This document shows, piece after piece, positions 31,852-40,792 of a stretch of DNA of 64,000 nt. The notes beneath the pieces are model-generated. The model searched no databases, was not told the origin of the DNA, and worked only from the letters and a program-made list of their open reading frames with translations. The DNA is from DATBHM01 sp963772375 (lineage in GTDB: Bacteria > Actinomycetota > UBA4738 > JACQTL01). The DNA lies in the NCBI GenBank assembly GCA_963772375.1, contig CAVYXG010000005.1:434001-498000 (forward strand), in the 5' to 3' direction. Each line of letters begins with the position of its first letter. The stretch's first letter is position 1. A program made the position numbers and the translations under genes.

Positions 31852-34173
31852 GTGTCCAAGTCCATCCGCAAGCCGGGCAGGACCCGGACGGCGATCTTCA
31901 AGACGATCCTGCTCGGCCGGAGCCAGCCCTCCTGGTACACCGAGCACTCGACGCTGCCGAAGATCCTCGCCCTCCCGATCCTCTCTTCGGACCCGCTGTC
32001 CTCGGTCGCGTACGCAACCGAGCAGATCATGCTGGTCCTGTTCGTCGCCTCGGCCGGTTCCTTCCACCTCATCATGCCGATCGCGCTCGCGATCGCGGCC
32101 CTGCTCGCGATCGTGGTGGCCTCCTACGTGCAGGTGGTGAAGGGGTATCCGTCCGGCGGCGGCGCCTATGTGGTCGCCAAGGACAACCTTGGGGTCGTTC
32201 CCGCCCTCGTCGGGGCCGCCGCCCTGCTCGTCGACTACGTGATGACCGTGGCGGTCTCCGTCGTGGGCGGGGTCGTGGCGATCGTGTCCTTCGCCCCCAG
32301 CCTGTCGGGGGCGAAGGTCGAGCTGTCCATCGTGTTCGTCGTCCTGCTGACGGTCGTGAACCTGCGGGGCGTGCGCGAGGCTGGAATGACGTTCGCGGCG
32401 CCGACCTACCTGTTCATCGCGTCGATCTTCGTGATGCTCGTATCCGGCCTGGTCCAGTGCACGGTCGGGTCATGCCCCCAGGCGCCGCCGGTGGAACCGC
32501 TCCAGGGACTGGCGACCACGGCGGCGCCCATCGGGCTGTTCGTGATCCTCCACGCGTTCTCGTCGGGAGCCACCGCGCTCACCGGGGTCGAGGCGATCTC
32601 GAACGCCGTGCCGCTGTTCCACCGGCCCCAGCCGAGGAACGCCCAGCGGACCCTGATGCTGATGGGCGTCACCGCGATCACGATGTTCATTGGGGTCTCC
32701 TACCTCGCCACGCAGACCCACCCGACGGTGAGCGAGAACCACTCAGTCGTCTCCCAGATCGCCGACGCCGTCTTCAACCACGGGATCGGGTTCTACCTGG
32801 TGCAGATCTTCACGACGCTCATCCTCGTCCTCGCGGCCAACACGTCCTACCAGGGGTTCCCGAGGCTCTCGGCCATCCTCGCGCACGACAGCTTCCTGCC
32901 CCGCCAGTTCCGCAACGTCGGCGACCGGCTGGTCTACTCGAACGGGATCGTCGTCCTGTCGCTCGTCGCGTCGGTCCTCATAGCGGTCTTCGACGCGAAC
33001 CTCGACAAGCTCATCCAGCTGTACATCGTCGGCGTGTTCACGGCGTTCACACTGTCGCAGGCGGGCATGATCCGGCACTGGCTGCGGGAGCGCCGGAAGG
33101 GAGCGGAGGGGCAGCGTGGATGGCGCGTCTCGATCGTCATCAACGGGATCGGGGCCGTCGCCACCGGGCTCGTCCTGATCGTGACCTCGCTGACGAAGTT
33201 CGTCCACGGCGCCTGGATCGCCATGCTCGGAATGGCGCTGATCACGGTGGCGCTGTTGACGATCAACCGGCACTACCGCGCGATCGGGCGCCAACTGCGC
33301 CGGCAAGCGGTGCCCGTGGGGACCGCCGCCGTCAACCACGTCGTGCTGCTGGTACCGGACCTCGACCCGGCCACGGCCGAGGCCCTGGGCTGGGTGCGGG
33401 CGAGCCGCGCGCAGGAGGTGCATGCGCTCTATGTGCCGCGAGGCGAGCCGGACGCGGAGATCCACGCGAAGTGGACCCGGTTCAACCGGGGGTCCGGTCC
33501 CGAGCTCGAGCACCTGCCGGAGGGCGGCGGCAGCACCCTCGACCGCCTGCGGCGCCACCTCCAGCAGCTGGAGCGCGGGGAGTTCGACTTCATCACGGTG
33601 GTCGTCCCGGAGCTGATCGATCGCCCCGGACTCGGATATCTCTTCCGGCGGCGGGACCTGCTCCGGCTGAAGGCCGCGCTCCTGCGCGAGCCCAGGGTGG
33701 TCATCGCCGACGTCCCGGTACTCATGGAGGGCGGCTTGCCGGTCGGTGTCGACGAGCTGCCGCTCGTCCCGCAGCGGCCGGTGGCGCTGGTCTTCGTGTC
33801 CGCCGTCCACGACGGCACGACCCGCGCCGTGAACTACGCGCGGTCGCTCGGAGCCGCCGAGACCCGCGCCGTGTTCTTCGCGTTCGAACCGAAGGACGCG
33901 CCGCCGATGCAGGAGGCGTGGGGGGCCGCCGGCTACGGGATCCCGCTCGACGTGGTCGAGGCGCCGTTCCGGGACCTCCGCCCGCCCATGACGGACGAGG
34001 TGCGCCGCTACACCGCGCGTGAGGACACGGTTGCCACGGTGGTGATGCCCGAGGTCGTGGTGCGGAGGTGGCGGCACCTGCTGCTGCACAACCAGACGCC
34101 GCTGTTCGTGAAGCGCCTGTTCCTGTTCGAGCCGCGCGTGATCCTCGCGAGCGTCCCGTACAAGGTCGACTGA
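31852..34173 (+). CDS. APC-superfamily permease, KimA-like (potassium uptake candidate)
   Basis: A 773-aa membrane protein. Residues 1-500 form an APC/LeuT-fold transporter with about 12 helices, and the last 270 residues form a soluble cytoplasmic domain. The N-terminal region LPKILALPILSSDPLSSVAY and the helix-2 segment GYPSGGGAYVVAKDNLG closely match Bacillus KimA, a high-affinity K+ importer once annotated as an amino-acid permease. Divergent placement next to two RCK genes supports K+ transport. The GTG start lies 8 nt after a TAGAAT hexamer (31838-31843), so the mRNA may be nearly leaderless. An amino-acid substrate is not excluded. Confidence 0.8.
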   Translation: MSKSIRKPGRTRTAIFKTILLGRSQPSWYTEHSTLPKILALPILSSDPLSSVAYATEQIMLVLFVASAGSFHLIMPIALAIAALLAIVVASYVQVVKGYPSGGGAYVVAKDNLGVVPALVGAAALLVDYVMTVAVSVVGGVVAIVSFAPSLSGAKVELSIVFVVLLTVVNLRGVREAGMTFAAPTYLFIASIFVMLVSGLVQCTVGSCPQAPPVEPLQGLATTAAPIGLFVILHAFSSGATALTGVEAISNAVPLFHRPQPRNAQRTLMLMGVTAITMFIGVSYLATQTHPTVSENHSVVSQIADAVFNHGIGFYLVQIFTTLILVLAANTSYQGFPRLSAILAHDSFLPRQFRNVGDRLVYSNGIVVLSLVASVLIAVFDANLDKLIQLYIVGVFTAFTLSQAGMIRHWLRERRKGAEGQRGWRVSIVINGIGAVATGLVLIVTSLTKFVHGAWIAMLGMALITVALLTINRHYRAIGRQLRRQAVPVGTAAVNHVVLLVPDLDPATAEALGWVRASRAQEVHALYVPRGEPDAEIHAKWTRFNRGSGPELEHLPEGGGSTLDRLRRHLQQLERGEFDFITVVVPELIDRPGLGYLFRRRDLLRLKAALLREPRVVIADVPVLMEGGLPVGVDELPLVPQRPVALVFVSAVHDGTTRAVNYARSLGAAETRAVFFAFEPKDAPPMQEAWGAAGYGIPLDVVEAPFRDLRPPMTDEVRRYTAREDTVATVVMPEVVVRRWRHLLLHNQTPLFVKRLFLFEPRVILASVPYKVD

Positions 34174-34201
34174 AGCTCGGACCCCTTCCGGATAGGATCG
34201 C

Positions 34202-36526
34202 GTGCATATGTCCGTCGGAGGGGTTGGAGGACGCGCTGGCCTCGGCACGCTCGTCAAGCGGCTACTGGTCGGCCGCAGTAGGCCCAGCTCGCAGGTCGAG
34301 CACACGCGCCTGCCGAAGGTCCTGGCGCTCCCGATCTTCTCGTCCGACGCGCTGTCCTCCGTCGCATACGCCACCGAGCAGATCCTGTTCGTGCTGCTGG
34401 GTGCGAGCGTTGCGGCCGGCTCGGACGTCATGCCGATCGCAATCGCCATCGCCATCCTGCTCGGCGTCGTCGTGGTTTCGTACGCCCAGACGTGCCGCGC
34501 GTACCCGAATGGCGGCGGCGGATACGTCGTCAGCAAGGAGAACCTCGGGAAGTATCCCTCATTGGTGGCGGCCAGCGCATTGCTCGTCGACTACGTCCTG
34601 ACGGTTGCCGTGTCCGTGGTCGCCGGGGTCGTGGCGATCGTGTCGTTCGCCCCGAATCTCCTCCACTTGGCGGTGCCGATCTCGATCGGCCTCGTCATCC
34701 TCATCACCGTCGCCAACCTCCGCGGCGTGCGCGAGTCGGGCGCGCTGTTCGCGCTCCCGACGTACGCGTTCATCGTGGCGATCGTCGGCATGGTCCTGAT
34801 CGGGTTCGGGCAGTGCCTGCAGGCGTGTCCGGTTGCAGCTCCCGTCCCACCGCTCCCCGGGCTGGCGCTGGCGGAGGGTGCGGTGGGGCTCGGCGTGCTG
34901 CTGCATGCGTTCTCGTCGGGGTCGACGGCGCTCACAGGTGTGGAGGCGATCGCCACTGCCGTACCGGCATTCCAGCGGCCGCAGTCTCGCAACGCGCGAC
35001 AGACGCTCTTCCTGATGGGCGCGATCGCCGTCGTGATGTTCCTTGGGATCTCGTACCTCGCAAGCCGCGCCGGCGTCACGGTCAGCGAGCATCGGTCGGT
35101 CGTCGCGCAGCTGGCCTATGCGATCTTCGGCGGCGGGCCGGCGTTCCTGTTCGTGCAGATCTTCACGACCGCGATCCTGGTGCTGGCCGCGAACACCTCC
35201 TACCAGGCGTTCCCGCGGCTCCTTGCGATCCTCGCGCGCGACCGCTACGTGCCGGGCCAGTTCGCGAACATGGGCGACCGGCTCGTGTACTCGAACGGCG
35301 TGATCTTGCTGGCGCTCGCGGCCTGCCTGCTGATCTGGGCTTTCGACGCGAACCTCGAACGGCTGATCCAGCTGTACGTGGTCGGCGTGTTCACCGACTT
35401 CACGCTGTCGCAGATCGGGCTCGTCCGGCACTGGAAACGCCAGCACCGGCAGGGGCTCGACGTGGGCCCGAGGTGGTGGGTCCGGCCGGCGCTGAACACG
35501 CTCGGGGCGACCGCCACCGGCATGGTGCTCGTGATCACGATCGCCACGAAGTTCACCCACGGGGCCTGGCTCGTGGTGGTGGCGATCCCGGTCCTGATGG
35601 TCGGGTTGCTGTACGTCCATCACCACTACGAACGGATTCGCGCGCACGTCCGCCGGTGGCGGGTCGATGCGAACGCGGCCGTGGACAACCACGTGGTCAT
35701 GTTGGTCCAGGACGCATCGCCAGCTGTGGCCGAGGCGCTCGGGTGGATCCGCTCGGTGCGTCCCCGAAGCGTCCGCGCCGTGCACGTGGCCAGGGCGGGG
35801 GCCGACGACGGCATCCGGGCGGAGTGGCAGCGCCTCTCCCGTGGGTCGGGGCCGGACCTCGAGATGCTGCCCCAGAATCGCGAGCGGGTCATCGACCAGG
35901 TGCGGTCGATCGTTCGCGAGGCGAAGCTCGGAGAAGGTGCCTTCGTGTCGGTGGTGATACCCGAGATGGTCGAACAGCAGGGCACACGATACCTGTTCGA
36001 GCGTCGCGACTTGATCAGGCTCAAGGCGGGTCTCCTGCTCGAGCCACGCATCGTGGTGACCGACGTGCCGGTCCAGATGGAGGGCGGGATGCCGGTGGGC
36101 GTCGACGAGCTGCCGCTCGTTCCGGTGCGGACGGTCACGCTGGTGTTCGTCGCGGGAGTGAACGACGCCGTCGCGCGCGCCGTGACGTACGCGCGCTCAC
36201 TGAACGCCAGCGAGACGCGCGCGGTCTACTTCGCGTTCGATCCGAAGGACGCGCCCCCGATCCAGGAGGAGTGGGGCGCGCGGCGAATGGTGATCCCGCT
36301 CGACGTGGTCGAGGCGCCGTTTCGTGACCTCCAGCCGCCGATGCTGGCCGAAGTGCGGCGGTACACCGCCCGCCCGGACACGGTGGTCACGGTGGTCATG
36401 CCCGAGATCGTCACCGGCAAGTGGCGGCACGTGCTCCTGCACAACCAGACGCCGCTGTTCGTGAAGCGGCTGTTCCTGTTCGAGCCGCGCGTCGTGCTGG
36501 CGAGCGTGCCCTACCGGGTGGACTGA
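34202..36526 (+). CDS. APC-superfamily permease, KimA-like, tandem paralogue
   Basis: A 774-aa paralogue of the preceding gene with matching landmarks throughout: LPKVLALPIFSSDALSSVAY, YPNGGGGYVVSKENLG, SYLASRAGVTVSEHRSVVAQ, and an almost identical soluble tail ending LLHNQTPLFVKRLFLFEPRV. It lies 28 bp after its partner. A TAGGAT hexamer (34193-34198) precedes the start, so it may also have its own promoter. Either GTG 34202 or ATG 34208 may be used; the ATG gives the better spacing to the hexamer. The pair is a clear tandem duplication that has since diverged, perhaps for different K+ ranges or pH. Confidence 0.8.
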   Translation: MHMSVGGVGGRAGLGTLVKRLLVGRSRPSSQVEHTRLPKVLALPIFSSDALSSVAYATEQILFVLLGASVAAGSDVMPIAIAIAILLGVVVVSYAQTCRAYPNGGGGYVVSKENLGKYPSLVAASALLVDYVLTVAVSVVAGVVAIVSFAPNLLHLAVPISIGLVILITVANLRGVRESGALFALPTYAFIVAIVGMVLIGFGQCLQACPVAAPVPPLPGLALAEGAVGLGVLLHAFSSGSTALTGVEAIATAVPAFQRPQSRNARQTLFLMGAIAVVMFLGISYLASRAGVTVSEHRSVVAQLAYAIFGGGPAFLFVQIFTTAILVLAANTSYQAFPRLLAILARDRYVPGQFANMGDRLVYSNGVILLALAACLLIWAFDANLERLIQLYVVGVFTDFTLSQIGLVRHWKRQHRQGLDVGPRWWVRPALNTLGATATGMVLVITIATKFTHGAWLVVVAIPVLMVGLLYVHHHYERIRAHVRRWRVDANAAVDNHVVMLVQDASPAVAEALGWIRSVRPRSVRAVHVARAGADDGIRAEWQRLSRGSGPDLEMLPQNRERVIDQVRSIVREAKLGEGAFVSVVIPEMVEQQGTRYLFERRDLIRLKAGLLLEPRIVVTDVPVQMEGGMPVGVDELPLVPVRTVTLVFVAGVNDAVARAVTYARSLNASETRAVYFAFDPKDAPPIQEEWGARRMVIPLDVVEAPFRDLQPPMLAEVRRYTARPDTVVTVVMPEIVTGKWRHVLLHNQTPLFVKRLFLFEPRVVLASVPYRVD

Positions 36527-36549
36527 TCCGACGCCGAACGGCCGGGTGG

Positions 36550-37293
36550 CTACGGGGCGGATCGGTCGCCGGCCGTCGCCGGCCGCAGGGCCCACCGGTA
36601 GCCGACCCCGGGGTCGGTCACGACGATGCGGGGCCGCCGGGCATCCGGCTCGATCTTGCGGCGGAGCTGGCTGACGAACACCCGCAGCACATCCACGTCC
36701 TCGTCGTAGCCGGCCCCCCATACGCGGTCGAGCAGCCACCGCTGCGTGAGCAGCTTGCCGGGGTGCTCGGCGAGCGCGTCGAGGAGCGCCCACTCCGTCT
36801 TCGTCAGGTGGACGCGGTCGCCGTTCCTGGTCACCTCGCGCTGCTCGAGGTCGATGCGGACGTCGCCGGCCTCGAAGCGTTTGGCCATGGACTGCCCGCT
36901 GGAGCGTCGCAGCAGGGCCCGGACGCGGGCGAGGAGCTCGTCGATCCCGAACGGCTTCGTCAGGTAGTCGTCCGCGCCGAGGTCGAGCGCCGCCACCTTG
37001 TCCACCTCGTCCTCGCGAGCGGACAGCACGAGGATGGGGACGTTGCTCCGCTCGCGGACGCGCCGGCACACCTCCAGTCCGTCGATCCCGGGCAGGTTGA
37101 GGTCGAGCACGATGAGGTCGGGCTCGACCGACCGGAAGCTCGCCAGCGCGCCCTCGCCGTCGATCGCGGTGGCCACCTGATAGCCGCGCGCATCGAGCGC
37201 CCGGCCGACCGCCCGCAGGATGTGCTCCTCGTCGTCGACGACGAGGATCCGTCCGCCGGCGCGGGGAGGGGCGCTAGGCTCGGACCCTGGCAT
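36550..37293 (-). CDS. kdpE: Response regulator of the Kdp system
   Basis: A 247-aa OmpR/PhoB-type regulator from the ATG at 37293 (an in-frame ATG at 37356 adds 21 basic residues and seems less likely). The receiver has ILVVDDEEHILRAVGRAL, the phosphoacceptor in LIVLDLNLPGIDGLEV and the conserved Lys in DDYLTKPFG. The winged-helix DNA-binding domain includes LTKTEWALLDALAEHPGKLL and ends TDPGVGYRW. Its start overlaps the 3' end of the sensor-kinase gene by 20 bp, so the two are co-expressed. It should activate the divergent kdp operon when K+ is scarce. Confidence 0.9.
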   Translation of the reverse strand: MPGSEPSAPPRAGGRILVVDDEEHILRAVGRALDARGYQVATAIDGEGALASFRSVEPDLIVLDLNLPGIDGLEVCRRVRERSNVPILVLSAREDEVDKVAALDLGADDYLTKPFGIDELLARVRALLRRSSGQSMAKRFEAGDVRIDLEQREVTRNGDRVHLTKTEWALLDALAEHPGKLLTQRWLLDRVWGAGYDEDVDVLRVFVSQLRRKIEPDARRPRIVVTDPGVGYRWALRPATAGDRSAP

Positions 37294-38785
37294 CGACCGG
37301 AAGGGTGAACGCGAACGTGGCGCCGCCGCCCGGCGTCTCCTCCACCCAGATGTCACCGTCCATCAGGTCGAGGAACCCCTTGCAGATCGCGAGCCCGAGG
37401 CCGGTTCCCAGGTTCGGCCCGCGCTCCTCGAGCCGGTAGAACGGATGGAACAGCTGCTCCCGCATCTCGGGGGGCACGCCGCGGCCGTGGTCGACCACGC
37501 GGAGGACCGCACGGCCATCCTCGAGGCTCACGTGGATCGCCAGCTCCGACCGGTCCGCGACGAGGCCGGACTTCGCGGCGTTCTCCAGCAGGTTCGAGAC
37601 CACCCGCTCGAGGAACACGGGGTCGGCCCGAACGTCCTCGGCTCCGGGCGCAACGTCGATGTCGACCCCGACACCCGGGAACTGGCGCCGCAGGCGGTCC
37701 GCGGCGGCGGTGAGCGCCTCCCACAGGTCCACCAGCTCCGAGTGCGACTTCATCAGGCCGGCCTCGATCCTCGACATGTCGAGCAGGTTGGAGATGAGCG
37801 CCTCGAGCCGCGCGCTCTCCGAGCGGATGCCGGCCAGCGCGTCGCGGACGTACGTCGCGTCCCGGGGCGAGTCGTCGGCGAGGAGATCCGTCACGGTGGT
37901 GACGATCGTCGCGAGCGGGGTTCGCAGGTCGTGGGAGACGGCAGCGAGCAGCGACCGACGCATGTCGTCCGAGCGCCGGTACAGCTCTGCGTCGGTCGCC
38001 GCTCGCAGCAGACGGTCCCGCTCCAGAACCAGCGCGAGCTCGTCGGAGAACGTCCGCAGCAGCCTGCTCTCCTCCGGCGAGAGGGGCGGCCGCGTGCCCC
38101 GCAGGACGATCAGGCCGATGGCCCGGCCCCCGACGGTGAGGGGCACCCGCTCCGGCGGCCGACCGGGGCTGCGGGGGTCCCAGCTGGCGGGGATCTCCCC
38201 GGGCCCGGCCCCCGCGATCACGTCCTCGTGCAGCCCCACGTAGTCGCGCGAGTCCTGGACGAACAGGGCCCCCGCGTCGAACCCGAACAGCTCGACCACG
38301 CCGCGCAGCGCCGCTTCCCGCGCGGCGGGCCCGGGGACCTGCGCGACCTGGTCGGTCGTCAGCTCGAACAGCGCCCGAAGCTCGGCCTCCCGACGCTCGG
38401 CGGCTTCGGCCCGGTCGACCGCCCGGGCCAGCAGCATCGAGATAAGGATCGACGCGCCGAGAAACACGAACAGCACGACCACGAACTCAGCGCGACCGAT
38501 GGCGAACGTCCCGTACGGCGGGATGAAGAAGTAGTTGAAGGTGACGAACCCGGCGAACGAGGCCGTGATCCCGGGTCCGAGCCCGCCGACCCAGGCGGCG
38601 AAGACCACGAGGATCAGGTATCCGAACCCCTTGCTGAGCGGCGTGATGTCGGACCGGAACGGCAGCAGCAGCGCCGTGAGGGCGGCCGTCCCGGCGACCG
38701 CGATCGCGTAGCCCGCCGCGCGCCGTCGGGGCGCGTGCGCGACCAGCAGGCGGGGGAGTGCCGACCGTTCCTCCTGCGTCGACAT
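37274..38785 (-). CDS. kdpD: Split KdpD: membrane sensor histidine kinase half
   Basis: A 503-aa protein equal to the C-terminal half of classical KdpD. It has four membrane helices of the DUF4118 type (about residues 25-125, including TFNYFFIPPYGTF), a GAF domain (about residues 135-260), a HisKA box with the phosphorylated His in LLAAVSHDLRTPLAT (about residue 287) and an ATPase domain (NLLENAAKSG, DHGRGVPPE, GTGLGLAICKGFLDLM). The N-terminal ATP-binding sensor and UspA domains of normal 890-aa KdpD are missing; a separate gene at 49648-50829 encodes exactly those. It is divergent from the kdp operon, with kdpE downstream. Confidence 0.88.
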   Translation of the reverse strand: MSTQEERSALPRLLVAHAPRRRAAGYAIAVAGTAALTALLLPFRSDITPLSKGFGYLILVVFAAWVGGLGPGITASFAGFVTFNYFFIPPYGTFAIGRAEFVVVLFVFLGASILISMLLARAVDRAEAAERREAELRALFELTTDQVAQVPGPAAREAALRGVVELFGFDAGALFVQDSRDYVGLHEDVIAGAGPGEIPASWDPRSPGRPPERVPLTVGGRAIGLIVLRGTRPPLSPEESRLLRTFSDELALVLERDRLLRAATDAELYRRSDDMRRSLLAAVSHDLRTPLATIVTTVTDLLADDSPRDATYVRDALAGIRSESARLEALISNLLDMSRIEAGLMKSHSELVDLWEALTAAADRLRRQFPGVGVDIDVAPGAEDVRADPVFLERVVSNLLENAAKSGLVADRSELAIHVSLEDGRAVLRVVDHGRGVPPEMREQLFHPFYRLEERGPNLGTGLGLAICKGFLDLMDGDIWVEETPGGGATFAFTLPVDARVRA

Positions 38786-38848
38786 GGCAAGCGCCAGCGT
38801 ACGCCTCCGGGCCGCGCCCGCCGCCGCCGCCTGACCCTGCCGGGCGGA

Positions 38849-38915
38849 CCCTTATGAAGTCCGTATGCCGAACGCCGCCGCCCTTACGGGTCCCTCACAA
38901 CGGCCTTCCTACGCT
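38849..38915 (+). promoter_or_regulatory. Putative kdp operon control region
   Basis: In the 163-bp divergent gap, two similar boxes occur 32 bp (about three helical turns) apart: CCCTTATGAAGTCC at 38849-38862 and CCCTTACGGGTCCC at 38881-38894. A TACGCT -10-like hexamer follows at 38910-38915, 33 nt before the first small gene. Tandem boxes on one face of the helix suit an OmpR-type activator such as KdpE. The assignment is inferred from position only. Confidence 0.35.
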
Positions 38916-38948
38916 GGCATCCGACCGGAAAGGGAAGGGGGACGCAAG

Positions 38949-39032
38949 ATGCTGGACCTGCTCATGGTGATGATCACCGTCGCGGTCTTCGCGCTGATGT
39001 TCCTCACGATCAGGTGGTTCGACCGCATATGA
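38949..39032 (+). CDS. 27-aa small membrane protein leading the kdp operon
   Basis: A 27-residue single-helix protein (MLDLLMVMITVAVFALMFLT then IRWFDRI) with a strong ribosome-binding site (GGAAGGGGGAC). Its stop overlaps the kdpF ATG (ATGA, 39029-39032), so it is translationally coupled to the kdp operon. It is not KdpF itself, which follows. Similar short hydrophobic proteins ending in a charged R-x-DR(L/I) motif occur, as far as I recall, before kdpF in other bacteria, but the role is unknown. A second structural subunit or an assembly factor for the Kdp pump is a reasonable idea. Confidence 0.7.
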   Translation: MLDLLMVMITVAVFALMFLTIRWFDRI

Positions 39033-39118
39033 GAGTCGCCGACGTTCTCGAGCTGATCCTCTCGCTCGCCATGCTCGTGTACCTGTTCTACGCGCTGGTT
39101 CGACCGGAGAAGTTCTGA
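39029..39118 (+). CDS. kdpF: KdpF small subunit of the K+-transporting ATPase
   Basis: A 29-aa single-helix peptide (MRVADVLELILSLAMLVYLF then YALVRPEKF). The end VYLFYALVRPEKF is the KdpF signature (VYLxYALxRPExF). KdpF stabilises the KdpFABC complex in the plasma membrane. Its ATG overlaps the TGA of the preceding small gene, and kdpA starts 2 nt after its stop. It is easily missed by gene callers because of its size. Confidence 0.92.
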   Translation: MRVADVLELILSLAMLVYLFYALVRPEKF

Positions 39119-39119
39119 C

Positions 39120-40790
39120 ATGCCCCTCATCATCCTGTACGTCCTGCTGCTGATCGTCCTGACGCCCCCGTTGGGGAAGTACATGTACCGCGTCTACACG
39201 CGGGAGAGGATCGGCCGGGTCGAGGGCGTGATCTACCGGGTGATCGGCGTCGACCCGAGCGCGGAGCAGACGTGGCGGAAGTACGCCTCCGCGTGTCTGT
39301 GGTTCAGCGTCGTGGCCACGCTGTTCATCTACGCGCTGATGCGGCTCCAGGCGCACCTGCCGCTCAACCCCAACGGCATCCCCGCCGTCAACCAGTACGT
39401 CTCGTTCAACACCGCGACCTCGTTCGCCACCAACACGAACTGGCAGACCTACGGGGGCGAGACGACCATGTCGTACCTCACCCAGATGCTCGCGCTGACC
39501 TTCCAGAACTTCGTGTCGGCGGCCGCGGGCATGGCTGTGCTGATCGCGCTGATCCGGGGGCTCACCCGGTCCAAGACCGAGCAGCTCGGGAACTTCTGGC
39601 GCGATCTGGTCCGCGGCACCGTCTCCATCCTGCTCCCGATGGCGGCCATCGTCGCCGTCGTGCTGATCACGCAGGGCGTGGTACAGACCTTGCACGGGAA
39701 CGACGTCGTCCACACGATCGCGGGCGGCAAGCAGACGATCGCCGTGGGTCCCGTCGCGAGCCAGATCGCCATCAAGCAGCTCGGGACGAACGGCGGCGGG
39801 TTCTTCAACGTGAACTCCGCGCACCCGTTCGAGGGCGGAACGCCATTCGGGAACTTCATCGAGGAGTTCGCGATCCTGTGGATCGGCGCGGCCCTGACCT
39901 ACGCGTACGGCCTGATGGTCGGGAGCCGCCGGCAGGGCTGGGCGCTGTTCGCGGCCATGTGGATCCTGATGGTGCTCGGCCTCGCCGTCGTGGTGCCGAA
40001 GGAGCTGCACGCGACGACCGCGATGCAGCGGGCCGGCATCTCGGCCACCGCTCCCAATCTGGAGGGCAAGGAGATCCGGTACGGCCCCGACGCGTCCTCT
40101 CTGTGGGCGGTCACCACGACCGACGCGTCGAACGGCAGCGTCAACTCGATGCACGACTCGTACCAGGCAATCAGCGGCGTCGTCCCGATGTTCAACATGG
40201 CCGTGGGCGAGGTGATCTGGGGCGGTGTCGGGTCCGGCCTGTACGGGATGGTGTTCTACGTCGTCATCGCCGTGTTCATCGGCGGCCTCATGGTGGGCCG
40301 AACACCCGAGTACCTCGGCAAGAAGATCGGCGCCCGCGAGGTGAAGTACGTCGTCATCGGCGTGCTCATCCCGTTCATCGTGGCCCTGGTGCTCGCGGCG
40401 TTCGCGGCCGTGTACCCGAGCACCAAGGCGGCTGTGGCGAACGCCGGACCCCACGGGTTCAGCGAGATCTTCTACGCGTTCTTGTCGCAGGGGAACAACA
40501 ACGGTTCGGCCTTCGCGGGCCTCACGGCGAGCGGCCCGTACTACACGATCGCCGGCGGCATCGCGATGGTCGTCGACCGGTTCGTCCCGATCCTCGCGGC
40601 GCTGGCGCTCGCGGGGAGCCTCGGGCGGGAGGGCATCGTGCCCTCCACCGCCGGGACGCTCCGCACGGACACGCCGCTGTTCGTCGGGCTGCTGATCGGC
40701 GTGATCGTGATCATCGGTGCGCTGACGTTCCTGCCGGGCCTCGCGCTCGGGCCGATCGTCGAGCAACTGAGCCACGGGAGGCTGTTCTAG
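39120..40790 (+). CDS. kdpA: K+-transporting ATPase subunit A (channel-like)
   Basis: A 556-aa membrane subunit that selects and conducts K+ in the KdpFABC pump, related to Trk/Ktr channels. It has about ten helices and four pore loops. Selectivity-filter segments are visible: FNTATSFATNTNWQTYGGE (first pore loop, near residue 100), GTNGGGFFNVNSAHPFE (near 220) and SQGNNNGSAFAGL (near 460). Length and start (MPLIILYVLLLIVLTPPLGK) are normal for the family. It sits 2 nt after kdpF and 2 nt before kdpB. Confidence 0.96.
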   Translation: MPLIILYVLLLIVLTPPLGKYMYRVYTRERIGRVEGVIYRVIGVDPSAEQTWRKYASACLWFSVVATLFIYALMRLQAHLPLNPNGIPAVNQYVSFNTATSFATNTNWQTYGGETTMSYLTQMLALTFQNFVSAAAGMAVLIALIRGLTRSKTEQLGNFWRDLVRGTVSILLPMAAIVAVVLITQGVVQTLHGNDVVHTIAGGKQTIAVGPVASQIAIKQLGTNGGGFFNVNSAHPFEGGTPFGNFIEEFAILWIGAALTYAYGLMVGSRRQGWALFAAMWILMVLGLAVVVPKELHATTAMQRAGISATAPNLEGKEIRYGPDASSLWAVTTTDASNGSVNSMHDSYQAISGVVPMFNMAVGEVIWGGVGSGLYGMVFYVVIAVFIGGLMVGRTPEYLGKKIGAREVKYVVIGVLIPFIVALVLAAFAAVYPSTKAAVANAGPHGFSEIFYAFLSQGNNNGSAFAGLTASGPYYTIAGGIAMVVDRFVPILAALALAGSLGREGIVPSTAGTLRTDTPLFVGLLIGVIVIIGALTFLPGLALGPIVEQLSHGRLF

Positions 40791-40792
40791 AC

